Part shown: one piece after another, positions 38,469 to 47,132 of the stretch | Layout: each line of letters begins with the position of its first letter | Numbering within the stretch: the stretch's first letter is position 1 | From: Dolichospermum flos-aquae CCAP 1403/13F | GTDB lineage: Bacteria > Cyanobacteriota > Cyanobacteriia > Cyanobacteriales > Nostocaceae | Reading direction: 5' to 3' | NCBI RefSeq assembly: GCF_012516395.1 | Contig: NZ_CP051206.1 | Span: forward strand, 2,462,501 to 2,526,500 | Length of the DNA stretch: 64,000 bases | Made by a program: the position numbers and the translations under genes | The notes under the pieces: model-generated | Database searches by the model: none | Told to the model about the DNA's origin: nothing | The model's input: only the letters and a program-made list of their open reading frames with translations

Positions 38469-39311
38469 TTGGAAGAACTCAGGGCGGTATTGGAACTAGC
38501 TACAGAAGAGGAACTACAGGACTTAACAGCAATTCTGTTTAGTCGCAAGTTTAACCCCTTAGATTATGTTCACACACCCGAACCCATTGCAGTACAAAGC
38601 CAAGATCGTCAAACTTGGTTAGATACAATAGAAAATCGCTTTCGTTTTTTAGCTGCTGACGGGATGACAGTATTACGGGGACGTACTGATCAAGTAACTT
38701 ACAGACAAGCCCTAATTCAAGTATGCAAATATTTGAAAATTCACTATTATCAAGATATAACAACAATTGATTTAGAAGCAGAAGTATTTTTGCATCTCTT
38801 AGGAAAGGTTTGGAAAAAACTACCAAAACAGGAAAAACAACAACTAACTATTAATGTTCAACATCAATTAGCACAATCAAAACTTAAACAACCATTACCA
38901 TTATCATTGCAACGTGATCCTTTAGGATTAATATTTAAAGGTGGTAGTGCCTTGGCTGTAACGTCTGTAATCCAACCTTTTGTTCTCCAACAAATCGCCC
39001 GTCAATTTGCTATTCATTTAGCTACTTATCAGGTAGCGAAAGAAGCCACAATTACAGGTACAGGATTAGCAACCAAACAGTTTCAAAACTATGTAGCTTT
39101 ACAAATGTCCCGTCGAGGTATGACTATGAGTGCAGCCCGTTATGGTGCGGTTCGCAGTGCGTTTGCTTTGGTCGGTCCAGTCATGTGGGCTTGGTTTTTT
39201 GCTGATTTAGGTTGGAGAGCGATCGCCACAAACTATGGCAGAATTATTCCTTGTGTCTTCACCCTCGCGCAAATTCGTCTTACCCGTACAGAATGTTGGG
39301 AAATAGCATAA
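38469..39311 (+). CDS. YaaW family protein (UPF0174-like)
   Basis: A 280-residue protein resembling the YaaW/UPF0174 family. It starts EELRAVLELATEEELQDLTAILFSRKFNPLDY, a DUF3944-like opening, then a helical region, and ends with small-residue-rich hydrophobic segments (FKGGSALAVTSVIQPFVLQ, RSAFALVGPVMWAWFFADLGWRAIA) that may sit in the membrane. Function unknown. The start is TTG, backed by a strong GAGAGGAAGGG ribosome-binding site. Its last 19 bases overlap the next gene, so translation is coupled. Confidence 0.78.
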   Translation: MEELRAVLELATEEELQDLTAILFSRKFNPLDYVHTPEPIAVQSQDRQTWLDTIENRFRFLAADGMTVLRGRTDQVTYRQALIQVCKYLKIHYYQDITTIDLEAEVFLHLLGKVWKKLPKQEKQQLTINVQHQLAQSKLKQPLPLSLQRDPLGLIFKGGSALAVTSVIQPFVLQQIARQFAIHLATYQVAKEATITGTGLATKQFQNYVALQMSRRGMTMSAARYGAVRSAFALVGPVMWAWFFADLGWRAIATNYGRIIPCVFTLAQIRLTRTECWEIA

Positions 39312-40636
39312 ATAAAACTTTTTATCATCCAAATTCCCGCTTGCAAACCCCTTGGAATTGGTTGCAATTTGGACTATTATCTTGCCCCCTGAGTCCATTT
39401 TTGGGCGGTATTTCTATCGTCGTGGCATCATTGTTAACTTGGCGAAAACAATCGCGGCTTATTAGCAATCGGCCAATTCACAAGGGATTTGCTCTTTTGA
39501 GTATCTTACTACTCATTACTACCGGATTTGCCTATCATAAATTAGATGCTTTTTTAGGTTTATTCAACTTCATCCCCTTCTTTTTCTTTTTTACAGGACT
39601 AACTTCCCTGATGCAAACACCCAACCAATTACGACAAATTTCTTGGATCATGGTGTTTGGTTCTGTACCTGTTTTAATCATCGGTTTTGGGCAATTATTT
39701 CTCGGTTGGAATTTCCAATTTCAGGTTTTATGGATTGTCTTTGATTGGATAGTTGCACCAGAAAAATCATTATCCGGACGCATGGCTTCTAACTTCATGC
39801 ACCCAAATACCTTAGCCGCATACTTAGTAACTATCTTTATTTTGGGTTTAGGTTTATTGCTAGAAAACTATCACAAACTCAAGCAAAAAAATCGCCTGAT
39901 TATCTTCTTAACAATTACGGTATTTGCTAATTTTATCGCCTTGATATTAACCAATTCTCGCAATGGTTGGGGAATAACTATTTTTGCCTGTTTAGTTTAT
40001 GCTTTATATCAAGGTTGGCAATTAATTGTTGCTGCTGTTGTCAGTATTACAAGTTGTTTTTTCTTAGCAGCTTTTGCACCTTCACCTATTGCCCAATTTT
40101 TCCGCCTTTTTGTTCCCTACGGCATTTGGGCGCGGTTAAATGATGATATGTTTCCTGATAGACCGCTGGAATTAATGCGGAAAACCCAATGGGAATTTGC
40201 CTGGAATTTAACTCAGCAACATCCTTTAACTGGTTCAGGTTTACGCAGTTTTAGTGGACTTTATAAAACCCAAATGCAAATTGATGTCAACCATCCTCAT
40301 AACCTATTTTTAATGCTGTCTGCGGAAACTGGGTTAATTACTACTTTGCTATTTTGTGGTTTGCTGGCTTGGATATTAATTGCAGCTAGTCAAATTTTAT
40401 TTAACAATAAGAATAAGATCCCCGACTTCTTTAAGAAGTCGGGGATCTCTGCATCTATAGAACCAGAAAATCGCCTAATCTTCTTTAGTTATCTCATCAC
40501 CTTTATAGGGTGGATATTATTTAATACCGTTGATGTTACCACATTTGATATTCGGTTGAATACTCTCTCTTGGGTTTTTGTTGCTGCATTGTGCGGAGTT
40601 ATGTATGAATATCAATCACGTCAAACAAGTAGGTAG
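39293..40636 (+). CDS. O-antigen ligase/polymerase-like membrane protein
   Basis: A 447-residue protein with about ten membrane helices. The Wzy/WaaL-type periplasmic region is clear: GRMASNFMHPNTLAAYL, NSRNGWGI, and HPLTGSGLRSFSGLY followed by HPHNLFLMLSAETG. Such proteins polymerise or transfer surface polysaccharide on the outer side of the inner membrane. I chose ATG 39293; the frame is open from 39212 but that would overlap the upstream gene by 100 bp. A 33-bp palindromic repeat (40416-40448) is inserted in frame, adding IPDFFKKSGIS to a loop between two helices. The sugar substrate is unknown. Confidence 0.85.
   Translation: MLGNSINKTFYHPNSRLQTPWNWLQFGLLSCPLSPFLGGISIVVASLLTWRKQSRLISNRPIHKGFALLSILLLITTGFAYHKLDAFLGLFNFIPFFFFFTGLTSLMQTPNQLRQISWIMVFGSVPVLIIGFGQLFLGWNFQFQVLWIVFDWIVAPEKSLSGRMASNFMHPNTLAAYLVTIFILGLGLLLENYHKLKQKNRLIIFLTITVFANFIALILTNSRNGWGITIFACLVYALYQGWQLIVAAVVSITSCFFLAAFAPSPIAQFFRLFVPYGIWARLNDDMFPDRPLELMRKTQWEFAWNLTQQHPLTGSGLRSFSGLYKTQMQIDVNHPHNLFLMLSAETGLITTLLFCGLLAWILIAASQILFNNKNKIPDFFKKSGISASIEPENRLIFFSYLITFIGWILFNTVDVTTFDIRLNTLSWVFVAALCGVMYEYQSRQTSR
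40416..40448 (+). repeat. 33-bp palindromic repeat inserted in frame in a coding sequence
   Basis: Third copy of the AGATCCCCGACTTCTT palindrome (one base differs at the centre, CTTTAAG). It keeps the reading frame open and encodes about eleven extra residues. Confidence 0.85.
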
Positions 40637-40689
40637 ACTGGGGAAAACCCAAATGTGTAAAGCAATCTTAACAAGAGGATTAGTTGTGA

Positions 40690-40727
40690 GGAAAGGGGTA
40701 ATTAACAATTATCAATTACCCCTTTCC
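40690..40727. terminator. Bidirectional hairpin between the O-antigen-ligase-like gene and sodB
   Basis: GGAAAGGGGTAATT and its exact complement, a 14-bp stem around a 10-base loop, between two convergent genes. No long T-run on either side, but the stem is very stable. Confidence 0.7.
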
Positions 40728-40744
40728 CCATTAAAATCTAAGCA

Positions 40745-41347
40745 TTAAGCTTTTGCAAAATTTGCAGCGACAAAATCCCAGTTCACCAAATTATCTAAGA
40801 AATTCTTGATGAATCCAGGACGAGCATTTTTGAAGTCAATGTAATATGCGTGTTCCCAAACATCAATGGTAAGCAATGCTTTTTTACCATGTGCAAGGGG
40901 GTTTTCGGCGTTAGGGGTTTTCATTACCTTGAGTGTGCCACCATCATCAACCAACCAAGCCCAACCACTACCGAATTGAGTTGCAGCAGCAGTAGAAAAT
41001 TCCTCTTTGAATTTCTCAAAGCTACCAAAATCCTGTTCAATTTTAGCAGCTAACGCGCCCGTAGGTGCGCCGCCACCTGCTGGTTTCAAGCAATTCCAGA
41101 AGAAAGAGTGATTCCAAACTTGAGCCGCATTGTTGAAGATTCCAGCCTTAGCAGAGTCACCAAAAGCAATTTGAATTACTTCTTCCAAAGACTTATCAGC
41201 TAATTCTGTACCATCAACAAGCTTATTCAAATTATCTACATAAGCTTTATGATGCTTACCATAGTGATATTCAAAGGTTTCCGCTTTCATGCCATAGGAT
41301 TCTAAAGCATCAGAAGCAAAAGGTAAGGGGGGTTGGGTAAATGCCAT
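40745..41347 (-). CDS. sodB: Iron superoxide dismutase
   Basis: A 200-residue cytoplasmic SOD converting superoxide to peroxide and oxygen. Metal ligands are visible in YHYGKHHKAYVDNLN, in QVWNHSFFWNCL and in DVWEHAYYIDFKNARP. The AQVWNHSFFW and GGGAPTGALA blocks are those of Fe- rather than Mn-type enzymes; no signal peptide is present, which also fits SodB. It is a leftward single gene. Confidence 0.95.
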   Translation of the reverse strand: MAFTQPPLPFASDALESYGMKAETFEYHYGKHHKAYVDNLNKLVDGTELADKSLEEVIQIAFGDSAKAGIFNNAAQVWNHSFFWNCLKPAGGGAPTGALAAKIEQDFGSFEKFKEEFSTAAATQFGSGWAWLVDDGGTLKVMKTPNAENPLAHGKKALLTIDVWEHAYYIDFKNARPGFIKNFLDNLVNWDFVAANFAKA

Positions 41348-41730
41348 TTTGTGAAATCCTCTCTTTACTGTTTTCTAGTTGAAAGCTATTGCCAGAGCTA
41401 GGCAAATTACAGGTTTCGTATTCAGGAATTTTATACAAAACTTAACATTATTATTCTACTACCAAACTGAAAATTCCCAGCAATTAGTTTATAAATAAAG
41501 CAAATTTCATCTATTTAGACCAAACTCCTAACTTCCCCCTGTTGCCTCTGCGCCTGAAGCGTGAGAAAAAAGCCCAGTCTAAAATATATAATGATCAACT
41601 CAGACTAATATCCCTCTCAAGATAGATGAATCAATCTGCAAATAGTTTAGGATGTAGTTCAAAGCACTAAAATCTAATAATGGTGAGTCCGTCGGCACTC
41701 ACCACCATTTTCAACTCAAAAATTCCCGAA
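41348..41730. other. Intergenic region: sodB promoter and panC/cmk terminator
   Basis: A dispersed GCCTCTGCGCCTGAAGCGTGAG-like repeat is near 41545. At 41682-41703 GGTGAGT/ACTCACC forms a hairpin 28 bp past the panC/cmk stop (minus strand), a weak terminator candidate. No gene. Confidence 0.45.
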
Positions 41731-43350
41731 TTACCAATGGGATAGCCGTTGATTGTAGTGGCTAATAATTTGTGCTGCTACTTCAGAAGCTGTTAAACCA
41801 TCAGTTTGTAATTCAATCGCATCAGCCGCTTTTTGCAAGGGGGAAACCTTGCGAGTGCTGTCTTTCAAGTCCCGTTCAGCAATGTCCCGTTCTAGTTGTT
41901 CTAAACTAACTGCGGGTTGGTTCTGCCTTTGAAAGTCTTGCTGACGACGACGCGCTCTTTCACCCGCAGAGGCGGTCAAGAAGATTTTAATTTCCGCATC
42001 TGGGAAAACATGAGTGCCAATGTCCCGACCTTCCGCCACTAAACCGCCACGTTGTCCCCAGCTTTGCTGTTGTTGAACCAATGCTTGACGCACAGTGCTT
42101 TGAGCAGCGATCGCTGATACTTGAGAAGTGACTTCAACTGTGCGAATTTTCTGAGTGACATCAATGTCATTAATCTGGACTCTGACGGGAGATTGCAGGC
42201 TTTGACTGGGAGTCAGTTCAATTTTACACCCAGCAACTAATTCAGCAACAGCACAATCATCATCAATGGCAATCCCCTGTTCCAGCACTAACCAAGTAAT
42301 CGCCCGGTACATAGCGCCCGTATCTAAATAGACTAAACCTAACTGATGTGCCACTTGGCGAGCGACGGTAGATTTACCAGCACCAGCCGGACCATCAATA
42401 GCAATGATTGGTTGGCGTAGTCCGTCGTTGCCATCGCGCAAAATCGTATTGTCAATTAACCGTGTAGAACCAAGACGAGCAGCGATCGCCAACATTCCTT
42501 CATCCTCAACTTTTTCTAAAAACATCAACGTATTCGGTTCAACCAATTCAATATATTCCAAGCTGATATTGCTAACTTTTGCGATTTCTTGCCGCGTTAA
42601 TGCTATGAGTTCACCACTGTCACGAACGCCAGCCCGAAACGCCGCCTCAGCTTGCCGTAAACCTTTAAATAACACCGTTGCTTGCTCTTTTTCTGTAGCC
42701 GTCAAATATTGATTACGAGAACTTAAAGCCAAGCCGGACAATTCCCGCACTGTAGGACAAGCAACAATTTCTACTGGCAAATTTAAATCAGCCACTAACC
42801 GTTTAATAATTGCTAGTTGTTGACCATCCTTTTGTCCAAAGTAAGCTCGGTCAGGTTGTACCAAATTAAAAAGCTTGGTAACAATCGTTGCCACACCTTG
42901 AAAATGACCCGGCCGAAAATTACCACACAAACTATATATCATATCAGATGGCGGGATCACTTGTGTCACCTGAGTTGCTGCTATATTCTTCCCAGGGACA
43001 CCAATTTCCTCCGGAGTTGGGGCAAAAATCACATCAACTCCCGCCTGTTCACAAAATTGTCGGTCTTGCTCTAGAGTGCGGGGATAGCGTTGATAGTCCT
43101 CATTTGGTCCAAATTGCAGGGGATTGACAAAAATACTGACAATCACCGTCGAGTTTTCCTGTTTAGCCCGTTCAATTAAACTTAAATGACCTTGATGTAA
43201 ACCCCCCATAGTTGGCACTAAACCAACTGCTGTGGGAGACCAACTGGTTTGTTCATCAAGTCCGAGATCCTCTGGTAGCCTAAGATGGCTTGGCCAGCGA
43301 CGGCGATTTAAATAGCAGCGTAAGGCTACAACTTTTGTCAGCACACGCAC
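41731..43350 (-). CDS. panC/cmk: Bifunctional pantoate-beta-alanine ligase / cytidylate kinase
   Basis: A 539-residue fusion. Residues about 35-310 are PanC, joining pantoate and beta-alanine with ATP to make pantothenate: LVPTMGGLHQGHLSLIERA, FRPGHFQGVATIV and YFGQKDGQQLAIIKRLV. Residues about 315-535 are CMP kinase: IAIDGPAGAGKSTVAR (P-loop), LDTGAMYRAITW and VAEGRDIGTHVFPDA. This PanC-Cmk fusion is a known cyanobacterial trait. All key motifs are present. It is transcribed alone, after rlpA on the same strand. The first 30 residues precede the usual PanC start, so the true start may be a little downstream. Confidence 0.95.
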   Translation of the reverse strand: MRVLTKVVALRCYLNRRRWPSHLRLPEDLGLDEQTSWSPTAVGLVPTMGGLHQGHLSLIERAKQENSTVIVSIFVNPLQFGPNEDYQRYPRTLEQDRQFCEQAGVDVIFAPTPEEIGVPGKNIAATQVTQVIPPSDMIYSLCGNFRPGHFQGVATIVTKLFNLVQPDRAYFGQKDGQQLAIIKRLVADLNLPVEIVACPTVRELSGLALSSRNQYLTATEKEQATVLFKGLRQAEAAFRAGVRDSGELIALTRQEIAKVSNISLEYIELVEPNTLMFLEKVEDEGMLAIAARLGSTRLIDNTILRDGNDGLRQPIIAIDGPAGAGKSTVARQVAHQLGLVYLDTGAMYRAITWLVLEQGIAIDDDCAVAELVAGCKIELTPSQSLQSPVRVQINDIDVTQKIRTVEVTSQVSAIAAQSTVRQALVQQQQSWGQRGGLVAEGRDIGTHVFPDAEIKIFLTASAGERARRRQQDFQRQNQPAVSLEQLERDIAERDLKDSTRKVSPLQKAADAIELQTDGLTASEVAAQIISHYNQRLSHW

Positions 43351-43498
43351 AAAATACCCCTAGTTCCAATAATCCTTTCCCCCGTTAGTGTATATCTGAT
43401 AGCGCAGCGTGGCGCAAAGGATAATTGGGGGATAGGAGGGACGAACCAGGGGAATTTAATAGTGAAGAGCGAAAAGAGAGTAGGAATGAGGAAACGGG

Positions 43499-44614
43499 TT
43501 ATTTTCCTAAAACCTCAAGACTGACTGGAGCAATGCCACTGCCGATCATGCCTAATAGCCGGGCAGCACCAGCGGAAAGGTCAACAATTCGACCCCGGAT
43601 GTAGGGACCTCTGTCATTGATTCGCACGACGACAGAGCGACCATTCCGGGTGTTAGTGACACGGATTTTTGTCCCCATGGGTAAACTCCGGTGAGCCGCA
43701 GTTAATCCTTCGGGATTATATCTTTCACCACTGGCGGTTTTATTGCCAGAGCCATCATATCCGTACCAAGAAGCTATCCCTTGAAAACTGAGATTGATAT
43801 TTCCAAAGGCAATCTTTTGCGGTAGGTTGGCTCTGGAGACTGATCTATCTACTGGTAAGTTGGCAATTGCTTGAATAGGAGATGCGTTACCTATAAGTCG
43901 CCGCAGTCTATTAGTTGCTTGTAAGGCATCTTGGGCAAGATTTTTGGTACTATCTGCTAATATTGTAACTTTATTGACTTCTACCAGTTCTTGACCGTCA
44001 ATAGTAATGGTGTAGCGATCTGCCGACGGTTGTTGAACGATGAAGCCTGGCTTTTGGGCTTTATTGTTAATTGTGGAGTTATCTCCTGTTTTCCAACTGA
44101 CGGTAATCTTGCTTGCGTCTACATTTTTTTCGATCAGTTCATTGATTCTAGCGGCTATAACACTAGCTTTTTGAACTGGATCATTGTCAATAGACCTAAC
44201 TTTTTTGTTAAAATTGACTACATTCCCAGTATTGCTAAAACTGGTAACTTTGGCGGAGTTGGTAGCAGTCCGCGGGTAAGAATTTAAATTCTCGCCATTG
44301 CCGATTACTCCAACTTTTGTTTTGCTGTTAGTAACTGGGTTAGAACCCAAAAAGGTGAGAACGGGAATATCCCGAATATAAAGAGTTGCTGCTTGTAAGC
44401 CGCGAATACTGTGAGGATGAATTCTGGTAATCACAGGATTGGAAATGGGTCTTTCTGTCTGGGATTGGTACTCTCCTACTTTGACTGCATCATTCGCAGA
44501 TGATGCTTGGCTAGTTGGGGAAATTCCCGCACTGGTTTGAGTTCGACCAACTGAGGGTAGACCCAAAACAGCTAGAAATACGGCAACTGTAGTCCACAAA
44601 TGTCTTTGATTCAT
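43499..44614 (-). CDS. rlpA: RlpA-like septal ring lytic transglycosylase family protein
   Basis: A 371-residue secreted protein. A signal peptide of about 25 residues ends near GRTQ. A variable middle (about 30-270) is followed by the double-psi beta-barrel: ASWYGYDGSGNKTASGERYNPEG, AAHRSLPMGTKIRVTN, NDRGPYIRGRIVDLSAGAA. The RlpA barrel cleaves or binds denuded peptidoglycan glycans at the septum. No C-terminal SPOR domain is present, and no lipobox Cys is evident. The reading is firm for the barrel; enzymatic activity is inferred from the family. Confidence 0.9.
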   Translation of the reverse strand: MNQRHLWTTVAVFLAVLGLPSVGRTQTSAGISPTSQASSANDAVKVGEYQSQTERPISNPVITRIHPHSIRGLQAATLYIRDIPVLTFLGSNPVTNSKTKVGVIGNGENLNSYPRTATNSAKVTSFSNTGNVVNFNKKVRSIDNDPVQKASVIAARINELIEKNVDASKITVSWKTGDNSTINNKAQKPGFIVQQPSADRYTITIDGQELVEVNKVTILADSTKNLAQDALQATNRLRRLIGNASPIQAIANLPVDRSVSRANLPQKIAFGNINLSFQGIASWYGYDGSGNKTASGERYNPEGLTAAHRSLPMGTKIRVTNTRNGRSVVVRINDRGPYIRGRIVDLSAGAARLLGMIGSGIAPVSLEVLGK

Positions 44615-45559
44615 GCGTCCGATTTTAAAGCGACTATAGAACTTAAGTTTTATTTAGCTAGTACATCACGGCGTAAATAAAGCAACCATATTCAATCGCC
44701 AAAAAGCTTACTGTATATTAGTTTTGACTTTTGACTTTTGACTTTTGACTTCCGCCCTGCGGTACTAGGGTTTTTCACTTGATGAATAGTGATCCCCTTT
44801 GGAAACTCGAACCCGTTCCGCTTTCACTTTGCGTTTTGTAACTCGAATACATTAGCATGAATTTTTGGGCTTGGGGATCAGGGTTTTAGCGGAAGTCTGA
44901 AAGAAATACTTAAATTTACGGTTGAGTTTGAGCTTGTAAACCGTGTTCAAGTCAGGATTTTGGCTATGTAACGTTTTTTTGGAAAATTTCCAGATTTTCT
45001 TAGGGAAACTTCATGTTGGCTGATCACATAATTCAACGGTTACTCCCTAACATTTATCCTCAGTAGTTGTAAATTATTAAGTATTGAAAAATGATCAAGT
45101 CAATTTGCGTTTAGATAAAATTTTACTTTCAATAATTTGATTGTTAGAAGCTAAAATTAGCGCAAAAACAATCTCTCTAAAGATTTTATTTGCAAAATAC
45201 TTTGGTTGTTTCGCTCAAGGATGATAGTTTTTGACCTACATTTTAAATAAGTAAATACTATTAAGTATTTAACTTTACAAAGTATTAATTATTACAATAA
45301 TTACTCAAGCAATAAAAGTGATTTATCTCCAGTAAGTATTTATTCTTATCCTGAGATAAATAATTAATGAGACAGTGAAAAGTGTGGTAAGCGCGTATAT
45401 ATGAGCATTTTAGGTATAAGAAATTACTTTATAGTAGCTTTTACCGTAATAACCCTAGCAATCAATTTTGTATCAATCAATCAGCCCCGTCTTTAAGCTA
45501 GAAAATCCAGAAATATTACCACCAGCACTTTTAGACATTCTCAAAGAATTGCATTCCTA
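44615..45559. other. 945-bp intergenic region with heptamer repeats and a doubtful small ORF
   Basis: Four exact TTTTGAC heptamers lie at 44722-44749. GATCCCC near 44792 and GGGGATC near 44873 could pair. A 31-codon frame at 45401-45496 encodes a hydrophobic peptide (FIVAFTVITLAINFV) with no good ribosome-binding site, and an overlapping frame ends ENPEILPPALLDILKELHS before 45560. Both are unproven and I do not call them genes. The rest is AT-rich with nothing recognised. Confidence 0.4.
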
Positions 45560-46030
45560 GTTTGACACTCCCCGGTCTAAAGACACGGGAATTCTACATT
45601 CATCGTCAGAATTTGCTCTAGTTGCCGTACGGGCGAAGCATTCGCGCTGTTGAGTTGTCGGTTGGTCGCATAATTTTTATAAGCGAATGCTTCGCCCCTA
45701 CCTTTAACTTTTTTGTAAATCCGTCTTTGAGAATGTTTGATTGATTTTTCAGCCTTTCTGGTAAAACTGAGGGTTGGGTTCATGATGTCCATTGGAATCT
45801 GTGTAAAATGACTCTATACCGACATCTAACCCGATTTCTTCACCTGTTTTTGGTTGAATATCTACAACATCAATGCTCACACAAAACTGTGCATAATAGC
45901 CATCTGCACGCCGGATTAAACGCACTCGTTTAATATCTTTAAGTTCGTAGGATTGAATATCCCATTTACCTAATAATTTGAGTTCACCACCTCCTATTCT
46001 TTGCTCCTTTTTCTTAAAATATACCCAGAT
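45560..46030 (-). pseudogene. Decayed IS605-family tnpB fragment
   Basis: Translation of the minus strand from about 46020 gives IGGGELKLLGKWDIQ, then GYYAQFCVSIDV and GLDVGIESFYTDSNG, the first RuvC motif (Asp) of TnpB, up to NPQFYQK at about 45744. There a one-base shift moves the frame to RKAEKSIKHSQRRIYKKVKG, which continues the TnpB pattern. A MITE-like element (45627-45701) then interrupts it. The 5' half is missing, replaced by a second MITE (46036-46140). The 3' end at 45560-45595 (GACACTCCCCGG with a CCGTGTCTTT-type complement) looks like an IS605 right end. TnpB is an RNA-guided nuclease; this copy cannot be functional. Confidence 0.8.
45627..45701. repeat. Palindromic MITE-like element inside the tnpB remnant
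   Basis: Ends GTACGGGCGAAGCATTCGC and GCGAATGCTTCGCCCCTAC. It shares only about 17 terminal bases with the copies at 33449 and 56699; its core differs. It splits the tnpB remnant after codons for KKVKG. Confidence 0.8.
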
Positions 46031-46035
46031 ACCTT

Positions 46036-46140
46036 ACAGCAGATTTCGCTCTCATGAGGTACAAACTTGAATTATGAAACTCTTGTAGTGCGGGCATCTT
46101 GCCCGCTGGATATGTACCTCATAACACCGGAAAGTGCTGT
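46036..46140. repeat. 105-bp MITE-like element with ACAGCA...ATGAGGTACA ends
   Basis: The left end (ACAGCA, 46036) and the right end (TGCTGT, 46140) form imperfect 28-bp inverted repeats, both containing ATGAGGTACA in their inner part. Inside is GCGGGC-atctt-GCCCGC (46090-46106). It truncates the tnpB remnant and ends 11 bp from the ParA stop. Confidence 0.65.
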
Positions 46141-46150
46141 ATTTCTCAAT

Positions 46151-47035
46151 TTACAATTTCTGCAACAATTCCTGAGTTAACTGCATAAATGCCTTAGAAC
46201 CGGCTGTATTTGGACTTAGTAAAGAAACAGGCATAAAACTATCAACAGCTTTGGCTACATTAACATCAACAGGGATTTGAGCTTTACAGATTTTATCTAC
46301 TCCAAAATCTTCAACAACTCGGTGCATTACCTGTTTATAATATCTGCCATTCAGGAGATTGGCATTAGACATACTAAAGACTATTCCCAACATTTTTATA
46401 TCTATTTTAGCTTCGTGTTCATGACTTTCTTTTAATTGGGCAATACGTCTTTCTAAAAGTTGAATTCCGACTACAGATAAGGGTTCTGGTCTAGCGGGAA
46501 GAATGTAGAAATCACTAGTGGCTAAAGCACTCCGAGTCAAGAGATTATAACCGGGAGCGCAATCTAAAAGAATAAAATCATATTCATTGCGGATGGGTTC
46601 TAAAATATCTCTAATTAAGACTCTTTCAAAGCGATTCCAGATGGTTTCAAAATCCTGTTCTCCTAATGCTACTGATTGATTATGCAGCATTTCTGAAACC
46701 ACAAATTCATCATATAAATCTATGTCTCCCGGTAATAAATTTAATCCTGTCAGGTTACAAAGTTGAGGTTGAATGATGTCCCCAATTGTAAATTTTGCCT
46801 CTGGTTCAGGGTTGATAATTTGATCTAGTAAATATCTAAATGTCTTTCTTTGTTTGCGACGTTTAGCAAAATCTACTGGTGACATTAAACTTAGCGTGGC
46901 ACTAATTTGACTATCTAAATCTAAAACAAGTACCTTTTTTCCGTGATTTTTGGCTAAACAAGTAGCTATATTCACGGTAATGGTGGTTTTACCGACTCCA
47001 CCTTTCATGTTTGCGGTTGCAATTACATATCCCAT
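46151..47035 (-). CDS. ParA/Soj-family ATPase
   Basis: A 294-residue ParA-type protein. The deviant Walker A KGGVGKTT is at residues 11-18 after MGYVIATANM, LVLDLDSQ is motif A', and FILLDCAPGYNLLT is Walker B. ParA ATPases position plasmids, chromosomes or protein complexes by binding DNA with ATP. No parB is next to it. It is the last gene of a leftward set that begins at 52921, separated from the FtsK-fusion gene by 97 bp with a palindrome. It may load or position the translocase, or be a former plasmid gene; both are inference. Confidence 0.88.
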   Translation of the reverse strand: MGYVIATANMKGGVGKTTITVNIATCLAKNHGKKVLVLDLDSQISATLSLMSPVDFAKRRKQRKTFRYLLDQIINPEPEAKFTIGDIIQPQLCNLTGLNLLPGDIDLYDEFVVSEMLHNQSVALGEQDFETIWNRFERVLIRDILEPIRNEYDFILLDCAPGYNLLTRSALATSDFYILPARPEPLSVVGIQLLERRIAQLKESHEHEAKIDIKMLGIVFSMSNANLLNGRYYKQVMHRVVEDFGVDKICKAQIPVDVNVAKAVDSFMPVSLLSPNTAGSKAFMQLTQELLQKL

Positions 47036-47094
47036 TTTAATTCCCCTACTGACGCTTTCCCAATGATATAGCGTTTATATTATCTAATAAATTT

Positions 47095-47127
47095 AGATCC
47101 CCGACTTCTTAGAGAAGTCGGGGATCT
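47095..47127. repeat. 33-bp palindromic repeat, likely terminator or processing hairpin
   Basis: Fourth copy of the AGATCCCCGACTTCTT palindrome, five bases after the FtsK-fusion stop and before parA. A run of eight T lies on its plus-strand 3' side; on the minus strand the run is A, so leftward termination would rely on the stem alone. Confidence 0.75.
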
Positions 47128-47132
47128 TTTTT

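Noticed and set aside
45401-45496. 31-codon hydrophobic ORF
   Set aside because: Could be a one-helix membrane peptide, but there is no ribosome-binding site or known match; left as part of the intergenic description.
45577-45792. 71-codon frame as a separate small gene
   Set aside because: Its N-terminal part continues the TnpB pattern after a frameshift and the rest is a MITE; it belongs to the pseudogene.
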